NCBI GenBank assembly: GCA_963920665.1
Contig: OY987267.1
Location: 14,384,001-14,448,000 of the forward strand
Direction of reading: 5' to 3'
Source: Straminergon stramineum
Lineage: Eukaryota > Streptophyta > Bryopsida > Hypnales > Calliergonaceae
Length of the DNA: 64,000 nt
The notes beneath the pieces are model-generated. The model did not search any database. It worked only from the letters and a program-made list of their open reading frames with translations, and was not told the origin of the DNA. Below are positions 35,008 to 47,652 of this stretch, in pieces. The translations under genes and the position numbers were made by a program. Each line of letters begins with the position of its first letter. Within the stretch, counting starts at the first letter, position 1.

Positions 35008-37702
35008 GCGAGCAATTCTACCGCTGGCTGCTGATCGAATACTCCCTTCAGCGCCCGGAGCTCCGGCCATCACTATGTATGGGGCTTCTTTCTGGCTGGG
35101 GGATGGAAAATGCACGAATCAGCAGCAGCGAGGATCGCCGCTTCCTACAGCGCGTGCGTGCGTACGTACGTGGGGCGGGAGTGGCGAGGTTTGATAAGTA
35201 TGTTAAATGTGCGTTCAGTGAGTGTGTGTTCTTAATTTCGTCGTCTTTCAGTGTCTGTGTGGTGTTCTTCATTCTGCACTGTGTGCGAATCCGCTGATTT
35301 CATCCAACTGCCATGGCATGGACGACCTCTGTCCACGGATCGACCGACTTGGGGTGGTCAGGATGGAGGTTGCCGAGGCCTTCTGGTGCGATTGGGATTC
35401 TTGGAGTCAGCTAGCGTTTTGTTTTAAAAAGCTGTACGTCAGGACGTAGGCTTATGGGAGTTCATTGATCGAGAGGATAGTCCTGGCTCGCTGAGAGTTG
35501 GCATAGAGTTGGCAAGGATTATTTATCGGAGCTGGACTATTGAGCCTGCACTGGCGTACCTGCATGTATGACTGACGTGAGTCATCTCGGCCAGATCGAT
35601 GACCACCCAAGTTCAGTTCGTTTTGTGTGAATAAACTGGCCCCTTTTATTGTTCGTAACTATCAATGGCTCGAGTCAGAAAATAATAATGGTTCAAGTGT
35701 GTTCTTGTCATGTATTGATGGCCTGTGAGTGACGATATGGATTGACGGAAGATGTAATTTTTGAATACTTAGCTACCTTGTGGTCAATGTGAAAATGAAA
35801 TCACAGTCAGTCGGGAGACACTAGTTGGTCTCTGTGGGCGGAGGTACATTTTCAGAGCTTCCATGAGGTGCTCGATCGCCGGCCGGGATAATTGAAGCGG
35901 CGTTCACGACTACGACATGACAATCACATACGACAAGTCATTGTAAATTTCGAATTGTTTAGTGGAATGAGGAGAAAGATCTCTATTACCTTGATGGTAA
36001 CTGAATGTCCGAAATTTCAGAGGTAAAAGCACTAATGAGGATAGTTACAGTGTTCAAAGTCCCCATAATTATACTAACTGTATATAGCTCTCAGTACGCA
36101 TGGCAATCATTTGCTCAGGCTCTACTGGGGAACTCGAATTCAAACTGGGATAGGGCTTGTAAGGAATCTGGTTGTGAGTCTTCACCAAGGAGACTCACAT
36201 TGGAAAGCGTCCGAAGGAGTGTGAAAACTGGAGCCAAAATCCATCCTGGCGTAGCCTGGTGAGTGCGGAAAGTAACATGAGATCCATCAAGTAGTGAGTG
36301 AATGATTGCAATACTTTCTCAAGGTCAGCTCTAGAGCAATTGTTTGCATCTCTGCAGCACTGATCTTGTGCCATACTACCATTGTCTTCGTGCCTTGATT
36401 CTGTGAATGAAGTGGAAACAACAAGAGATATTCTCTGGCAAGCACTCTCTCTCTCTCTCTAACTAATGCTAGTGTTCGTGTCAGTCAACTAAGACAGATG
36501 CTCACGACCGCTTAAAACTTGAAACTTCGGTACGAAGTGAAGCCAACCATATCACTACCTCTGTAGACCACATTTCCAGACTTTTGCGGCATGTTATTTC
36601 CAACGAAAAATTCATGGCTCATCTCTATTCAAGTCAACAATGTTCAATGGCAATGCCGAGACTCTTTTTGATTCAACATTTGATTCGCAGCTAAGTTAGT
36701 GCTTGACATTTGCTTCAGTTGAAGTCCCCGAGGAATACTAACAGCCTGAAGATAGGCAGCGTTCGAAAATTTCCTCTCCCTTTGAGCAGGCTCTGCATGT
36801 TATAAGGGACATGCCGAGGAAATTGGCCCCGGGGAAATTGGAAAAATTCACTGAAAAGTGCTTGATGAAGCTGCCTGCATCGTGACTGCAATTCCACATT
36901 TCTAGCTCCTGCAACAATGCACACAATCATTTATGAACAGAGTTTACTCCGACATTTTTTTATTGTACCTGGAAGTACTCGATCAAAATTCAACGCTACA
37001 AGAAATGTGGGTGCGCGGGGAACTCACATCAGCCCTTGATGGAAACCTGTACCACTGCTCATATTTTCCTTATTCAAGTAGATGATTGGATCCCGGAGTG
37101 CATTCGCAACTTCACCAGAATAGCAGTTTCGCATATATTTCGTGCTCGCACTCCTCATCATCATGAAACTTCCAGTATAACGGTCATCTGGCTGGAAGTT
37201 GACGTGTACGCCTCCTCTATTACCAGGACTGGCACTCGAAAGCTTTGTTGAAATCGAAGCTTGTGATGAAGAACCGGAGCCTTCTGCCAGAGGAGGCTGC
37301 TCTCGCAGATTCCCTCAGATAGAGTTAGAAACTTGACCACTTACTTTAGACTCTGAAGACAAGACTAAGTCGTTTGCTTGGTTGCTTGAACCAAGCACAG
37401 GCAATTGTGAAGGTTATTCTGAACATTTTCGTTGACTTATCTGCCCATGAAAACTATTAAGGACAGACACAATTAAAGGGTGACTACCTAGCATGACGAG
37501 AATAGGAGTAGTTGAAGCCAGCAAGTTCAGAATCTGTGATGTTCATGGAACTTGGAGCAGTTCCGCTACCTTCGTGTCATAAATGGGAATATATAACAAA
37601 TAACGCCTGGAAATCCCGACATTGAAACCCACCCCGCGCCCATGTTTCTAAAAATTAATCACTTGGGAAGTGCTAAGTGTATGAAAGGAGCAAGAGACCT
37701 AC
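35008..37702. other. BURP 3' flank and MIP1-type 3' region (right arm)
   Basis: Mirror of 19124-21818. A TC/GA microsatellite lies near 36445. The possible later MIP1-type coding blocks here are on the minus strand (mirror of 19515-19789 at about 37037-37311) but have no intact 5' part of the gene on this side. Confidence 0.4.
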
Positions 37703-37849
37703 CTCCGCATGGTCAGGAGAAAGGTGATTCGGTTTGCAATCTCCAGTAGTCTCGCTTCTAGTGGAAGGAATGTCCCTGTTGTTCTTGGCGTTGTTATCTG
37801 GTTCTGCATCAACCGGCTTCTGGCGACATAAATCACAATCGAATTGCGG
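37703..37849 (-). pseudogene. Truncated copy of the MIP1-type third exon
   Basis: These 147 bases are the inverse of 18977-19123, the last 49 codons of exon 3 before its GT donor. Upstream (37850 onward) the reading frame is replaced by unrelated DNA, so the zipper-coding exons are missing here. Only a 3' gene fragment was included in the arm. Confidence 0.85.
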
Positions 37850-38595
37850 GGTATATTTACTTGTAATTATTTGATGCTGGAGCAGATTTCTTCGTGTCTG
37901 CCATCTCTATTCACTCTCTGGTCCCTTAGGAATGAACTGAAACCAATACCAAACCGAATTTCTTTCTCAGGACCACAGTTCATTATTCTGGTTGTTAGTT
38001 TCATTCTCATGAAGAAGTACGTGCACAAGGGAGGTTCCTTTGAAGAATCAATTCTGAATGATCTATATCTAAAATCATGATATAATTACGGTGGAATGTG
38101 TATATAAACCTTGGCCACATTTGAACTTCATACATCACATTACATTTCCAAACGGACATGTTACTACCGCTATTTCCAACCTCCCAGTGGCATATAGTGG
38201 TCACCTGGGCTCTAAAGCGTTTAGTAATCCAAAAATGAAGCAAGCAATGAAGAAGAGGACACTATACTCCGCTTGCCCGAACAAAAACTGTGAAATTTTT
38301 TGTTGAATGCACTATAAAATTGTGGCGCACCATACGAAAGATGCAGAAGGAATACGGTACAGGTCATGTGGAACAGTAAACTAACCTTTTTCCCACGGAC
38401 TAGCTCTAAAACTACACTAGTTTCTCCTATTAGTGCAGGCTGAAGCATCACTATTTTGTACTAAATTCCAAAAACTTAGTGACACTAATTTTGCAGGCGA
38501 CATTACTTTTGCGTCCTCATTAATAGGACGCATCACTAAAGTCAAGCTGTGATTAAGAACATCACACAACTTGCGAAATCAACATAAAAACTTAT
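37850..38595. other. Unique DNA between the right arm and the DUF639 gene
   Basis: About 40% GC. It probably holds the 3' untranslated and flanking region of the minus-strand DUF639 gene, whose stop codon is at 38596. The short frames here have no recognisable product. Confidence 0.5.
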
Positions 38596-41500
38596 CTACT
38601 GATCTTCACCCAACCACTCGGAGAGGGCCTGCAACACAGCTTCGCCTTGGCTAGGGCCGTCGCTGGACTCCTCGGGCAGGTGCGCCTCCGTCTCGTTCGA
38701 GGATTTCAATGGGGGCAGGACTTCCACGGGCGTGGCTGGAATCATGGACCACCAGTCTGAGACACGGCTGAAAAACTCTGCCACGCTTTTCCTTCGAAAC
38801 GGTAACTCGCTTGTGAGTTGATCGACCACCAGCGCTGCCAGCACGTACCGGAACGGCACGAACCATGTCACCACCCCAGCAGCAAGCAGGGACCACAGCA
38901 CCTCATTTGTTGACTGCATCAAGAGGGATCATAGCGGTTCAGCCACCTAAACTAGTCAAATGTTCAACCCTGAAGGACCCTGGAACATTTTGGATGCTAT
39001 AATTTTTCATTTTATTCATTGTATTGAGCAACAAGCACTAGGAGTGAGCACATTGGATCAGTCATCTACACCAGTCAAATATTGACCCTTGTAAATTTTG
39101 AATACGGTATTTTACATTGTATATCAGTAACACGACGAAAACTAACACAGAACAAACTTGAAAAACATTTGACTACGCTACACCTTCAATGATTAAGCAC
39201 TGAATCCCTTATAGATTTAGTGAACTCAAGGGAAATGAGAATAAGTACATAGACCTAAAAGAGCTCCTTCATTACCTATAAGTGCTTGAGCTCTAAATAT
39301 AAATTACACTCTGGAAGCTTACTGCCAATTATAGTAACTTTAAAAACATACATTTAGCTTACGAAAACGTAGGCCATGTTTTCTTCTTCAATATTTTGCT
39401 ACCTTGCATGAGAGTTCCTAAATGATTCATTTCAACTCCTACAAGTATGGAGACAGAGCCACTTTGGGTCATTTGATCACGTTGGGATCAAAGTCCAAAT
39501 GCGTGAACTAAAAATAAAAATCCACTGTGGAAGGTAATTCCAATGTCTTCCTACACATTTATCTAGCATTCAATAACGTAGGGCAATCTTGAAGATTTCC
39601 ATTCGTATATTGAACTAGTTTCCTAATAACTCATTTCAACTACTAAAGATATGGAAGTCTTTGCTTTTGACCAAATAAGCACTTCGGGTTAACATAGCAA
39701 ACCTCAATATTTGAGAGAAATGACGAATTTTTGGAGGAGAAGAGAAACTTACACGCATGTGTCGTGACAGTGCAACGGTCCTCAGTTTCAGAAGAGCAAT
39801 GTTGGTGTTTTGCAAAAATTCTTCAAGTGATGTCAAAGCATCCTTCAAAGCCATAATTTTTTGTATTGTGTTTGTGGGCGGCTGATCTCGAATGACCAGT
39901 TTCCCGAAATCGTCCCCAAGTCGCCCTTGAGCTTTGAGGCCACGCAAAGAGAAAAGAATCCCAGCCATTGAAAGCAGGAGGATAGGAAATACGTAGCGGA
40001 GCCAGTTCCTGAACATCAGCAGGCACAAAGGTTGCAGCCCATGTCAGAAACAGCTAGCCCAACAATCTCCATACTAAAGGCATTCCCTAACTTCTAGACA
40101 AAATGATTTTTCTGAAAAGTAGTCACTTGTCCTTACGTTACTGGTTGCAACCCTACGAAATCCCAAGAGGAAATTACATTTGGGCACTCAAAATGAAGAA
40201 TCTCCAAGCACATATCAGCCCTCTATCAAGAAAGCTCTTTTTGAGGCGTCTGAAGTATAAGCAACTTACAAGTACACAATACCCATAGTTACAATCAAAA
40301 ACCCAGCACTTGCTCCTGGCTCTTCCCATTTTTTGAGTTTCTGGAAGTTCACAGCAATTATTGAAAATGGTAACAAAATCTCCTGCAAAATAGTCAGACA
40401 CACTTTATATCAGTAAGATTCGCAGAATCGCTGAAGGCTTTAGTGACATGAAAAGACATTACTCCAAGTTCAAGTTTTGAGACTTTTGCGTCACTCTCGC
40501 TGGCTGGTAAGAAGACGGTAGTAATTCATAACCGCTCAATATGTCCTTCGATGACCAAAAAGTGTAAATCCAGACGCAAAATATCTAATAAAACGACTTT
40601 GCAGTAGCATTGTCAAGGCTTCGAACTCCCAAAGATTAAATAGCGCATATGATATGGACAGAGAACGGAGAAGTACCTTGAGAAGATCCACATTATTCGG
40701 GATGCCCGTCAGTTTGTACTTATCGATGGTGGCCTTGGTTTTATCAATGACCCGAGTCTGTTCTCGCCATGCCCGAACTGCCCGGTCAAGATTTGTCAGC
40801 CCCCCTACGACGTAGTTTTTGCCGAGCACTAGGCCTCGTGTTGTGCCCCCCTTGTAAGCTCTCCAGAAGTTCTGCGACTTTGTGGTACTCCAAGTTGGGG
40901 CTGTCATCCACTTCGACAGGTAGATGCTTCCATCCTCGCCCATGGCATTCTGCCCGACCCCTTGGGGCTCTTCCTCTGCCCCATTAGATGCGTTCAGCTC
41001 CTTCGCCTTCGAGTCCATGCGGCCCGCCCAGCACATCACTGCCAAAGACTCGAACACCAACTCCACGCTTGGAGCATCCCTGATAGAGTATAACTGCAGT
41101 AGACCTCTGGGATCGCCTGGCGCATGGCCAAACATGTGTTGAACAGCCTGTTTCAATTTCACAGAACATCGTCATGTCATAACCACGCAAACTTGTGTTG
41201 GAAAGTATTAAGGCAAATGAATTAATTTCAGAGCGTAACTTTCCACACCCAGCCATAGAAGTGAGATACTAATGTACTACCTGCGTGTCTTTCTACATAC
41301 AATAGAATATGTAAAAACTAAAGACTTGTTAGTTATACTGTGCATCTACCAACGGCTTAGCCTTTTAAGGTTTAGGGTTTAGACATTTAGGGATTACAGT
41401 TACTGTTACAGTTACAGTTACAGTTTAAAGTTTAAAGGTTTAGGGTTTAGCAATATTATTCATATTCTACACCTTTGTCCTACGATACTATAGCTACCTT

Positions 41501-44500
41501 AGAGTCTACACACGACATTCTCCCTCAATACTTTTGGAACCGTGAATACAAATCTACATTCCTTTTGGACACTCATATTGAGCTCACGGCAGACACTGTA
41601 ATGCCAGATTATCTACTCCTAGGAATTATCTTAGCTCTATGTTCCAAGTCATTGTAGTTTTGGGGATGTTCTTCAATCTGATTCTACCACGATCTGATGG
41701 TTTTCCACAGTGAAATGTGCACATTTGTAACTACTTTAGTAAACTCCTGGTAGATTAAATTACAGTAGAGTAACGAAACTTCAACAACTATGCGGTGAGT
41801 GCGTTGATAGAAAGTGGAAAAGAGAGGAAAAAGAGCAGAAGACATACCTGCAGCCTAGCAATGCTGTTTGCAGCAGATATAATCGTCCGCTTGCGCCCCT
41901 GTTTTGACCCCTCCATGTAATTCAACGAAGGATCGTTCTCTTTCGGTCCATAATCTCTGATAAACCAGTATGTTGTCTGTATCTCTTTGATGAATGCCAG
42001 CCAGGTGTCACGACGTTTCTCGTGTCCAAAATCCACAAATTCCAGTATCCACGGCTCTGAACTGATGGGAAGAGGGGGTGAAGGAGTCGTGTCAGGCAAG
42101 CAAAATGAATGACAATTGCAGAGTCTGCAAATGAATCAAACTGTGGAAAACAATCTTAAAGTAAAACCAGGGATTGAAAGTTGGAATTGAGTGAAATATG
42201 AGTAGCTTACTCTGGGCTAGAGGCTACGGAGATAGCAGAGTCAAAAACTTCCGCACCAAATGGTCCAACTTTCTTAGTATTTATAACAATATCCCTGCTT
42301 GTCAGGTCCAATCTGATAGGAGCCTTGTGCGAAGTAAAGCTATTGGACTGCAAAATGATTAAAAACTAACTTCAGACAGTCGCAAAACATTCTAGAGCAG
42401 TGTTGACCACCCACTCTTTTCACTGAAGCTGCACTTGGCTATTATAGTCAACTAAGTATCAACGCTTTCATTTTCGAACTCAAAATGTGTGAGAATTTGT
42501 GCACAACAAAAAAAATGTCAGAAATCAGGGCATCTTGGATCCCCTAATTTTTCCTTAAATGAGCATTTGGGTCCAAGGTGTTTGCCACTCCTTTCAACAA
42601 CGTTTTGCAAGTGCAACTTCGTTGAGAACATATGAAAAAAGATCGCAGAAAAATGAGGCAAGAAGCACACCCAAAAATTGGCGATCAGGGTTTCCAATAG
42701 TTTTCAAGCTTACAATGAAATTGCCATTTCAAGAGGTGCTCTGATGCCTCAACCATAGATATAGATTCCGGAGAAAGCATGCTTACCTCAAAATACAGTG
42801 CGCGATCAGTGAGCGTAAGTCGGCCAGGCCACACCAGAGTTCCAGACCACTTTTGCACTGGTTGACGTTTATTATTGCCAACACTGAGGATAACCTCACC
42901 CGGTTGCAGGTCGAGGGTCGAAGCCTCCGTCTCCTGATAGTGCTTGCGTTCTTCCACCACTCTATGCATACATTAAACATCAGTATGAAATTCCACAAGC
43001 AGGCACAGTGCTGAGTAAAATGAGAAGGGATCAGCAATTGAATCGAATCGACTAGAAAGAAAAACATGTATTTAATCTACAAAAAAATCATCTTCAAGGC
43101 AACTAAGAGAGTCATGAGACCTCAGTAGCTGTGTTTTGACGATGTACTCACCCACATAACTCTTTAATGTATGAGTCCCAGGTTTCAAATGATAGACCAT
43201 CCATTTCACCAGTAAGGACCCGATACAAATAGTGGGCTGTCACTCGATCCGCCGCACCAGGAATTGAGGAGGCTATTCTAACAAACGCTTCTTCTCCGAC
43301 TAATCCTCTTCTCTGCAAGGCACTCCAAAGGCAAATCGTATTTAAGGCCATCTCCAAGCTCAACACAAAACTGCGAACAATTTTAAGTCAAAGCACATGC
43401 AGATCTCACTAGAACAGGACTAATAATACACACTACTGAAGCCAGCATTTCCTGGTTGTTTCCAATGTCTCGAAGCATATCACGTAAGTGGCAAGGGTGG
43501 GCTGCTACTATTCTTTGTGTCGGGCTTCGTTAGAGATGATGAGAGTTCGTAGAGTACTCACAGGCCTTGTATGGTTAGTCGCATCAATGGTCTTAAGATC
43601 ACCTTGATATGGCCGCTGCCATGCCAACATCGCTGTGAAAGTCGACCGCCGGAACGCTGCATCCTGGTAAGGCATAGATATACTCAGTTAAGAGGTTGTA
43701 CACATGGTTGCCATCGCCCAACCTGTAATCAAATCAATTCCTTCAATAGACATTGGGACATTAGATCCACAGTATATGAAGACTAGCGTCTTTCGTCATA
43801 TTTAAGTGAGGCACGCAGACCAAAAGAAAGTTCAAGGGGGGGGGCGCGGGGGCTTTACCCAGAGTGCAGGATGAAAGTCAGCACCGGAGCGTGCCAAATA
43901 CCGAAATACGCAGAACTCTATAAGATTTTGAGCCTCATTCTGAACGGATACAGATGCAGTTGCTTCAAAGTTTGCCCTCATTTTCTTTCCAGTCATTCCA
44001 TTTAATCTGAACCAACACAAAGAACAAAGTGTAAGTTATTAATAAGCTTCTGTACTCCCTCTACAACGGAAAAATGGGCCCCTCCCAAAAAAATTTAAAA
44101 TTTAAAATTGAGAACTTCCTGGCTGTGTGAAGCTAATAACCCTAAACCACCATTATGCTACTTCAGAAATAAAATTTCCTTCTCAAGTTAGGAAGCAAAC
44201 TTGCGTCCAAAGAATTTATTTACAGAGGGACATAAATAGATGACTCAGCAACAAACCTGCTAAATTGTTCGATGGTGTTTATGGCAGCTGGAGAGAGAAC
44301 CCCTGTTGGCGTTTGAGCATCTACTGTGTGGTCTTTAAACAAAATCTCCCCTTCAAAATCCGAATATTCCCTCTCCCGTGCCACCTCTCCGTTTCCGTTC
44401 GAGGCTGAAGCTTCGTCTCTCTTTCGTTGTTCATTTGCTTCCCAAAATCGCAGTTGTTTGGGGATTTCAAGTTGAGCGGGGATCCATGAATTTGACTCAG

Positions 44501-45299
44501 CAGGCTTAGGTTCGGCAGATTTAGCTTCTGTAGAACATTCATCCGTTAGTTCCAACCCAAAGTAGAGTTGCGGAACCTAATTGCAAAGCAAACTGCGTTA
44601 CAAAAAGGCCAAGAGGGTTTCATGACCAACAAATGCAGTGTCTTCGCTGATTCTGACGGTAAAGAATTTGACTCCATCTAAATCAACTTTCACAGCATGA
44701 CCAATCAATGGACACGAATCCTTGGTTCTATAGGGCTTTTAAATGACTAACATTGGCGCGAAAATCCAACCAAAACCCCTCAGGTGAATCTATTTGGAAC
44801 ATCATCTCACACATTTTTCAAGTATCAATTGAATTGGTAGACTTTGATTAACTTTCTAGAAAACAAGAATTGGAAGTCGTTTCTAATTTACTAAGGATGA
44901 CCGTTTTAATAAGCCTATCAGCAAGAATATATACATTCAGCGCAGTATTGATACAACAATTTACGACGAAGCTAGGGTTATTAAGGGGATACCTGCTCGA
45001 ATAGAGTATCCCGAATGTCCATTTGATTGCACAGCAGCGTAGTCCCTATTGATGCTTGACCACAACCCGTTTCTAAATCCGATTGATTGACCGCGAAATC
45101 CAAAACTCCGAAGCTTTGAAAATTGTAACATTCTAACATCCGTTCTAGTAGATTCTGGCCAACATTCAACACGTATACTTCCATGAAAATTTCCATTTCT
45201 AATTTGTAAGTGCTGCATCCTAGAGTTTGTAACTAGTCCTCCACAAATCCGATTGCACATTGGTGAAGAAGAAACTGCTGAACATTTCACCGTTGCCAT
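38596..45299 (-). CDS. DUF639 family membrane protein, about 13 exons
   Basis: Exons read by splice site and phase, 5' to 3': about 45299-44993, 44576-44257, 44006-43859, 43663-43558 (or 43562), 43501-43432, 43370-43152, 42961-42787, 42347-42211, 42061-41848, 41147-40677, 40382-40270, 40008-39753 and 38913-38596. From exon 2 on they sum to 2,547 bases, a whole number of codons (848 residues plus stop). Landmarks of plant DUF639 are WSGTLVWPGRLTLTDRALYF (a PH/GRAM-like motif), WILEFVDFGHEKRRDTWLAF, and C-terminal hydrophobic segments (YVFPILLLSMAGILFSL and AAGVVTWFVPFRYVLAALVV) before WWSMIPATPVEVLPPL. Function is unknown; it is probably anchored by its C-terminus in a membrane. Exon 1 is odd: the phase-correct frame starts at ATG 45196, while the overlapping frame from ATG 45299 looks like a plastid transit peptide but is one base out of phase. 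The exon 4/5 junction is tentative. Confidence 0.85.
41369..41451 (-). repeat. Intronic telomere-like words and ACAGTT repeat
   Basis: GGTTTAGGGTTTAG occurs at about 41369 and again at about 41438, separated by a run of ACAGTT/GTTACA units (about 41395-41425). It lies in the ~700-base intron between the exons at 41848 and 41147. AGGGTTTAG matches the plant telomere repeat and the telo-box core. Confidence 0.7.
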
Positions 45300-46719
45300 G
45301 TTGCCTTGAAGACCAACCATCTTCTAATCTCCTTCTAGAAATCTTTTATTCTAACGAGAAGGCAACAACAACAACAACAACACGGGGCTTCCAGAACTCA
45401 AAAACATGCTGCATTAGCTGTGGAAATTCTCACTCTGAATCCCTAAATAAATGAAATATTCACTACAGTACGCTTACACGACATAAGAGAATCGTGTTCG
45501 CCATGGCGAAGCCCTGCTAAAAGTTACGGACTGCGAAATGGAGGTCAGGAGAGACGACACCTGGAGGAATGCCGGAACTCGGTAGTCGCCGACCAAGGAC
45601 ATTACGACACGTATTCTCGCAAGTGACCTGCATTACCGGACGTAACTGCCCAGCTGGGCAAAGCTACCGACCATTGGATTCAATTTGAATGTACGGTTAC
45701 TTGTCCTGCTTCGCCTGCGGACGTTCGATTGCTAGGATGCTCAGCTAAGATCTCCGGTCAGTTTGAGGTTTAGAGCACCGTTGGATTGAGATCATCTGGA
45801 TGGCTCCAAAATCGTTTCATTAAAATGCATTCATCAAATGTGGATAGGTATGGAATATCACCTATTTCCGACACTGTTAAGCTTTTTAGCATATGTCCAA
45901 TCGAATAATGGTGGGGAGATAATTTTTCCAGTTAAGGAAAGGAAATAATCAAGATTGCAATATTTTTTCCTAATTTTTCATCAAGTTTGAAATTAGTAAA
46001 AATTAAGGAAGTCTAGATTACAATCTAGCTTGATCTTGATGTATTGGCAAACGTATTTTTGAGAAGTGAAAAACTAAAAGGTGTTATTAATAGTTGTCAA
46101 TGTGTTATTTGTCACACAACAATGAAGTTGCTAAACTGCATCACATTCCCCTCATTCACAAAAGTAAGTCATTCTATATTACACAAATGGGGTTATTGTA
46201 AGAAATAAGTATTATACCTTAAATATGGGATTGGACATTGGCTTGAAGGCACCCCCCCTTGAAATTACATCAGAGGGGTGGAAGGTGGATAACACAAGTG
46301 TGGGGGCTTGATGTGGGAGGGTGTAATCAAGGGGTACCCCAAGTTGAAGTCCAATCCTACATTAACCATGAGGTGTGTAACATTGCACAACATTGTTCTA
46401 AGTGACATAATAGTGTAAGTTCCATAGTGTAAGAGGCTTTTTCACCAAATATGTCCGGTAGAGATGGTTTGCCTTAGAAAAACACTAAGTTTATAGTTGC
46501 AACTAGAATCGGCCCAAGATATGAAGGATGATGTGTTAAGTGTAAAATACCCTCATAAATATCCCAAGTTAAGTTCATACTTGGATGAACCTCATTTAGT
46601 ATCATACAAGTCAAACAAACACCATAAAATTGTATAGAGGTAGAAAAAGGTTGTATATGAACCTCAAGAATCCTTGAAGAAGCGTCAATACTCCATTGAA
46701 TGCCAAATTTCTCTAAAGC
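45300..46719. other. DUF639 promoter region, then AT-rich DNA
   Basis: 45,300-45,830 is the upstream flank of the DUF639 gene, near 47% GC, with an AAC/ACA microsatellite at about 45365-45382. No clear TATA box was found on the minus strand. From 45,830 the DNA drops to about 33% GC with no gene. Confidence 0.45.
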
Positions 46720-47150
46720 TCTAAATGAAAAGTCTGATAGCTTTTTGAAAGGCTAACACAAAAATCTATGAATCCTACAATTTCAAGTCAAAATCTTGTA
46801 CTATTCGCCTTCCATAGTTGGTCAAAATTTCCTCACTCCAAATCAAAGGCAGTTCTTCACTATTCTACCTCCAAGTCCATAACTTTCACTCCCTAACTCC
46901 AAATAGAGAGTGTAAAGACTTTTTAGAAAGATAACACAATTATTTGCAAGTCCTCAAAATTTTAATTCAAAAATGATACTTTCCGACTTTTATAGTTGGT
47001 TAAAGTTTCCTCTCCCCAAATCAAAGACAATTCATCACTACTTCATTCACAAACCCATATCTCTCACTTCATAACTCCAAACTAAATTTGTAATATGTTT
47101 ATGGAAAGCTAACAAAAATATCTACAAACACTTAAAATCTCAATTTAAAA
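46720..47150 (-). repeat. Inverse-orientation copy of the ~180-bp periodic array
   Basis: 'aaaggctaacacaaaaatct', 'aagataacacaattatttgc' and 'aagctaacaaaaatatct' recur near 46750, 46930 and 47110. Each is preceded by a 'cataact...cactccctaactcc' block. These are the inverse of the 'gttagctttcca' units at 4940-5530. A further single unit lies at about 48890-49060. Confidence 0.55.
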
Positions 47151-47652
47151 GATTACAATAAACTAGCCTATGACATGCAAATCGCCTAATGGAGACACTT
47201 AGAAACTAACTCATTACAGTCTTACATCACACTATGATAGAATGTTTCTAATAAATAAGATCAAGACTTCATTAGGTTGGTTAGTGGACAAAATCAATGC
47301 GTTGGATGATGGTGATGGAATTATTAGTGACTATTTTAGGAACTTCTATTTTTCAGTGTAAATTCATCATAAAAAGTGATTTTTATATTCCTTCATGAAG
47401 TGGCCATATTAAAAAATATTATAGCCATGTTTTGAAATATTATGATTATATTAGGTGGTAAAATGACCATTACAGATATTGTTTTTGTTTATTACAAGGT
47501 AGTTTATAGACTACTTTCGGCCAATTAGGTAGAACACTTCAAAAATTCATAACAAATTCATATTCTATCAAAAAAAAATTCAAATGCTCTCTCCATTTCT
47601 CATATTTTTCTTTGTATGAGAAAAAATTAAAATTTTTCAATAATGTCGAGAA

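Larger units (their letters stand above)
29192..37849 (-). repeat. Right arm of giant inverted repeat (8,658 bp)
   Basis: This is the inverse complement of 18977-27634. The match ends between 37849 and 37850: the left arm continues into the MIP1-type exon, while this side continues into unrelated DNA downstream of the DUF639 gene. Arm contents are the same as on the left: a TTAA element, a BURP gene and the MIP1-type 3' region. Confidence 0.93.
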
